Shown: positions 54,816 to 55,985 of the stretch, in pieces
Layout: the number at the start of each line of letters is the position of its first letter
How positions within the stretch are numbered: position 1 is the first letter of the stretch
NCBI GenBank assembly: GCA_009780675.1
Contig: WQZP01000015.1
Location: 1-55,985 of the forward strand
Length of the DNA: 55,985 nt
Direction: 5' to 3'
Source: Spirochaetaceae bacterium
Lineage (GTDB): Bacteria > Spirochaetota > Spirochaetia > CADAEX01
The notes under the pieces: model-generated
The model's database searches: none
What the model was told of the DNA's origin: nothing
Seen by the model: only the letters and a program-made list of their open reading frames with translations
Translations under genes and position numbers: made by a program

Positions 54816-54838
54816 GAATGAAAAGTACCAATTGGTAC
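54794..54838. promoter_or_regulatory. two repressor operator sites
   Basis: GTACCAATTGGTAC (54825-54838) is a perfect 14-bp palindrome. GTACCAATTGTGAC (54794-54807) shares its left half. The two centres are 31 bp apart, close to three helical turns, which suits cooperative binding on one face. They lie between the divergent repressor and the early genes. Confidence 0.7.
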
Positions 54839-54902
54839 AAATCTTATTTATACTACATATAAATAATTTAGATACCACTTGACAGTGCTATCTAATAAAG
54901 AA

Positions 54903-55015
54903 CCTTGCCAAAGTTCGGCAGGGGGAAAAGAGCTTTTAAGTGAAGTGTGCGGTGACTTAAAAGCTTTTAAAGCAAGCCATCAAAGAAGCGCACACTTCGG
55001 AGATGGCTTTTTTTT
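54903..55015 (+). ncRNA. structured leader RNA with loop-loop pairing and terminator
   Basis: Three hairpins follow each other: CCTTGCC/GGCAGGG (54903-54923), AGCTTTTAAGT/ACTTAAAAGCT (54931-54965) and AAGCCATC/GATGGCTT (54974-55009), the last followed by eight T. The loop of the second (GAAGTGTGCG, 54942-54951) is perfectly complementary over 10 bases to the loop of the third (CGCACACTTC, 54989-54998). This permits a kissing complex or an alternative long-range helix. It starts about 80 bases after the early promoter and ends 125 bases before the first early gene, so it could be an attenuator or a separate small RNA. Positions 55016-55139 hold another AGCTTTTAAG copy, a TCCTG/CAGGA hairpin, and no gene. 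Confidence 0.6.
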
Positions 55016-55139
55016 GGGTAGGTGGCGAGGTTTACAGTGTTACGGCCTGAAGCTTTTAAGCCTGACTTTTATTGTAATTGGAAAAAATCCTGTCTTTGGC
55101 AGGAAGGGCGAAGCTTTGCAATTTTGAAAAGGGGGAAGT

Positions 55140-55379
55140 GTGATAGTAACTACAGATAGAAAAATTAAATCCATAAAAGATGCTGTAATAGCCGTAATTG
55201 ATAACTATCCAATCGGATATCGTTTTTATGGACATCGATTACATAGCGATGTTATCCGAATATATCCAGCGGCTGAAAACGCTTATGTGGATACCGTATT
55301 AAGAAAAGCCCGCCAGTATCGCAGAAGTTCCTTTAGGGCAGTAAATCAGAAAAGTTTATATGAAAAAATAGCGGGGTAA
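55140..55379 (+). CDS. small early protein, possible winged-helix DNA-binding
   Basis: The GTG at 55140 follows AAGGGGGAA closely. The 79-residue basic protein contains IKDAVIAVIDNYPIGYRFYG, then YVDTVLRKARQYRR, whose helix pattern resembles small winged-helix proteins of mobile elements. I cannot name a family. It is first in a set of closely spaced early genes after the repressor-operator region. Confidence 0.6.
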   Translation: MIVTTDRKIKSIKDAVIAVIDNYPIGYRFYGHRLHSDVIRIYPAAENAYVDTVLRKARQYRRSSFRAVNQKSLYEKIAG

Positions 55380-55382
55380 AAA

Positions 55383-55463
55383 ATGAATGCAGCAGATTTG
55401 CTTTTGATTATGTTTGCAATTGGCATATTCGGTTTTATGGTTTGGGTTGTTTGGCGGAGATAA
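55383..55463 (+). CDS. 26-residue single-span membrane peptide
   Basis: The ATG is three bases after the previous stop, with GGGG six bases upstream. The product is almost entirely one hydrophobic helix (LLLIMFAIGIFGFMVWVVW) with an RR end. It resembles tiny phage membrane peptides, but no function can be named. Spacing to both neighbours supports that it is translated. Confidence 0.5.
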   Translation: MNAADLLLIMFAIGIFGFMVWVVWRR

Positions 55464-55467
55464 AAAT

Positions 55468-55803
55468 ATGAATATACAGATACCAGAACTAGATAAAATT
55501 ATCCAGCAAAACAATCTCTTGTTATCTGTAATTCAAGACTTAACTATTCCTGAATGGGTTACTTTGGAAGATGCCTGTAAGCGAAAGGGTGTAAATATAA
55601 ATACAGCAAGAAACAGTATATTTTATCAGCCTCGTTGTGGCAGGGCAGATGAACATATGCACGGTCGAAAGGTTTGGCATAAGACAACTATATTGGAATG
55701 GTTCTCTATTACTGATAACAACCGCGAGCAATATATTGAGAAAATATTAGGCTCGGAATATGTCATTAAATATTATGAGCGTGAAAAGAAAAAAGCAGGG
55801 TGA
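55468..55803 (+). CDS. helix-turn-helix protein, excisionase-like
   Basis: The ATG at 55468 has GGAGA seven bases upstream; an earlier in-frame start at 55414 would overlap the membrane peptide. The 111-residue product has an N-terminal helix, then a MerR/excisionase-like segment: PEWVTLEDACKRKGVNINTAR, then HGRKVWHKTTILEWF. Such proteins control excision or early transcription in integrative elements. The role is inferred from fold and position. Confidence 0.6.
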   Translation: MNIQIPELDKIIQQNNLLLSVIQDLTIPEWVTLEDACKRKGVNINTARNSIFYQPRCGRADEHMHGRKVWHKTTILEWFSITDNNREQYIEKILGSEYVIKYYEREKKKAG

Positions 55804-55807
55804 GGAC

Positions 55808-55930
55808 ACATCCTGTCTCCTTATAAAAAGTTGCAAGGCTGCTTACCGTGTGCAGTTATACACGGGATTCCCCTCCTCAAGGGAAATAGTTACATTGCGT
55901 TGCTGGGCTGCATCTGGCAGCGCATTTTTA
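55808..55930 (+). other. intergenic stretch with several RNA hairpins
   Basis: CCGTGT/ACACGG (near 55848-55867), TTCCC/GGGAA, and a 9-bp stem GCGTTGCTG/TGGCAGCGC (near 55898-55924) with G-T pairs followed by ATTTTTA are visible. No reading frame of note is present. It lies directly ahead of the last early gene and may be a second regulatory leader or weak terminator. Confidence 0.4.
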
Positions 55931-55941
55931 AAGGGCTAAAA

Positions 55942-55985
55942 GTGAATTATCAAGAGTTTCTAAAAGATAAGATAAAAATTGCTCC
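55942..55985 (+). CDS. start of an early gene, truncated by the window edge
   Basis: A GTG at 55942 follows AAGGG by about six bases and opens VNYQEFLKDKIKIA to the window edge. The opening resembles phage helicase-type proteins that begin with FLK.KI, but 14 residues are too few for a firm call. It is the fourth gene of the early set. Confidence 0.35.
   Translation, partial: MNYQEFLKDKIKIA

Larger units (their letters stand above)
51990..55985. mobile_element. integrative element or prophage at the tRNA-Val gene (left part)
   Basis: The tRNA 3' end is followed by a tyrosine integrase reading away from it, an XRE repressor, palindromic operators, and small early genes with a truncated reading frame at the window edge. 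This is the normal left end of a tRNA-targeting element. No capsid, tail, portal or conjugation genes are visible, so phage versus ICE cannot be decided. The left boundary is placed in the tRNA 3' end; the right junction is outside the window. Confidence 0.75.

Noticed and set aside
54726-54878. Longer N-terminus for the XRE repressor
   Set aside because: The extra codons cover the operators and early promoter and encode no domain; the ATG at 54725 has AGGAAT before it.
54879-55127. Open frame with TTG start through the structured leader
   Set aside because: It lies on hairpin arms and a terminator, has no ribosome site, and its composition follows the RNA structure.
8-55985. CRISPR array
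   Set aside because: Repeats seen are two or three short units without regular spacers; no cas genes.
51990-55985. Complete prophage
   Set aside because: No structural, packaging or lysis genes are in the window; only the left end is visible, so phage versus other integrative element is open.

Overview
The window looks like a chromosome segment of a spirochaete of the Treponema group, with an integrative element entering at its right end. The evidence is a FlaA-type flagellar sheath protein next to a cheA-cheW-cheX-cheY operon in treponemal order, a CheW carrying a CheR-like domain, a spiro-SPASM type radical SAM protein, an InlB-repeat/FGE-like lipoprotein, and an AT-rich base composition. 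The species cannot be fixed from sequence alone.

Region 1 (1-1418) is a patchy edge. It holds the N-terminal part of an AAA ATPase of the DUF4143 type behind a consensus promoter, a damaged Phd-type antitoxin that runs into a palindromic repeat, and a DUF192 lipoprotein. Region 2 (1420-6680, minus strand) is a probable operon of hybrid kinase, single receiver, xseA and xseB.

Region 3 (6830-30905, plus strand) is a signalling island. Seven more hybrid histidine kinases stand in a row, followed by, or interleaved with, a REC-GGDEF diguanylate cyclase and a REC-HD-GYP phosphodiesterase. Several kinases are recent paralogues, and a two-gene block (Cache kinase + double-SBP kinase) is present twice in tandem. 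No response regulator in the island has a DNA-binding domain. The visible output is c-di-GMP synthesis and breakdown, plus one free receiver.

Region 4 (30930-37392, minus strand) has a CPA2 antiporter fused to a PTS EIIA domain, then an envelope operon: a putative beta-barrel protein, a small lipoprotein, and a large lipoprotein with InlB-type repeats and an FGE-like domain. It ends in a strong terminator.

Region 5 (37594-45910, plus strand) is a tightly packed, overlapping gene set for glycan or envelope work: spiro-SPASM radical SAM protein, GT2-like protein, SpsF-like cytidylyltransferase, SpsG/PseG-like protein fused to a methyltransferase, ATP-grasp ligase, N-acetylmuramoyl-L-alanine amidase and a GerMN protein. 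Region 6 (45982-52031) is the motility block: flaA with its own promoter and terminator, then cheA, cheW-cheR-like, cheX, cheY and a tRNA-Val(GAC) with its terminator.

Region 7 (about 51990 to the end) is an integrative element or prophage inserted at the tRNA. It has a tyrosine integrase, gene debris, a YbjQ-family protein, a divergent XRE repressor with palindromic operators over a rightward promoter, a strongly structured leader RNA that ends in a terminator, and small early genes. The element runs off the window, so its far attachment site and any structural genes are not visible. The most unusual items are this structured leader, the kinase island, the spiro-SPASM cluster, and a palindrome/tandem-repeat insertion inside the methyltransferase gene.
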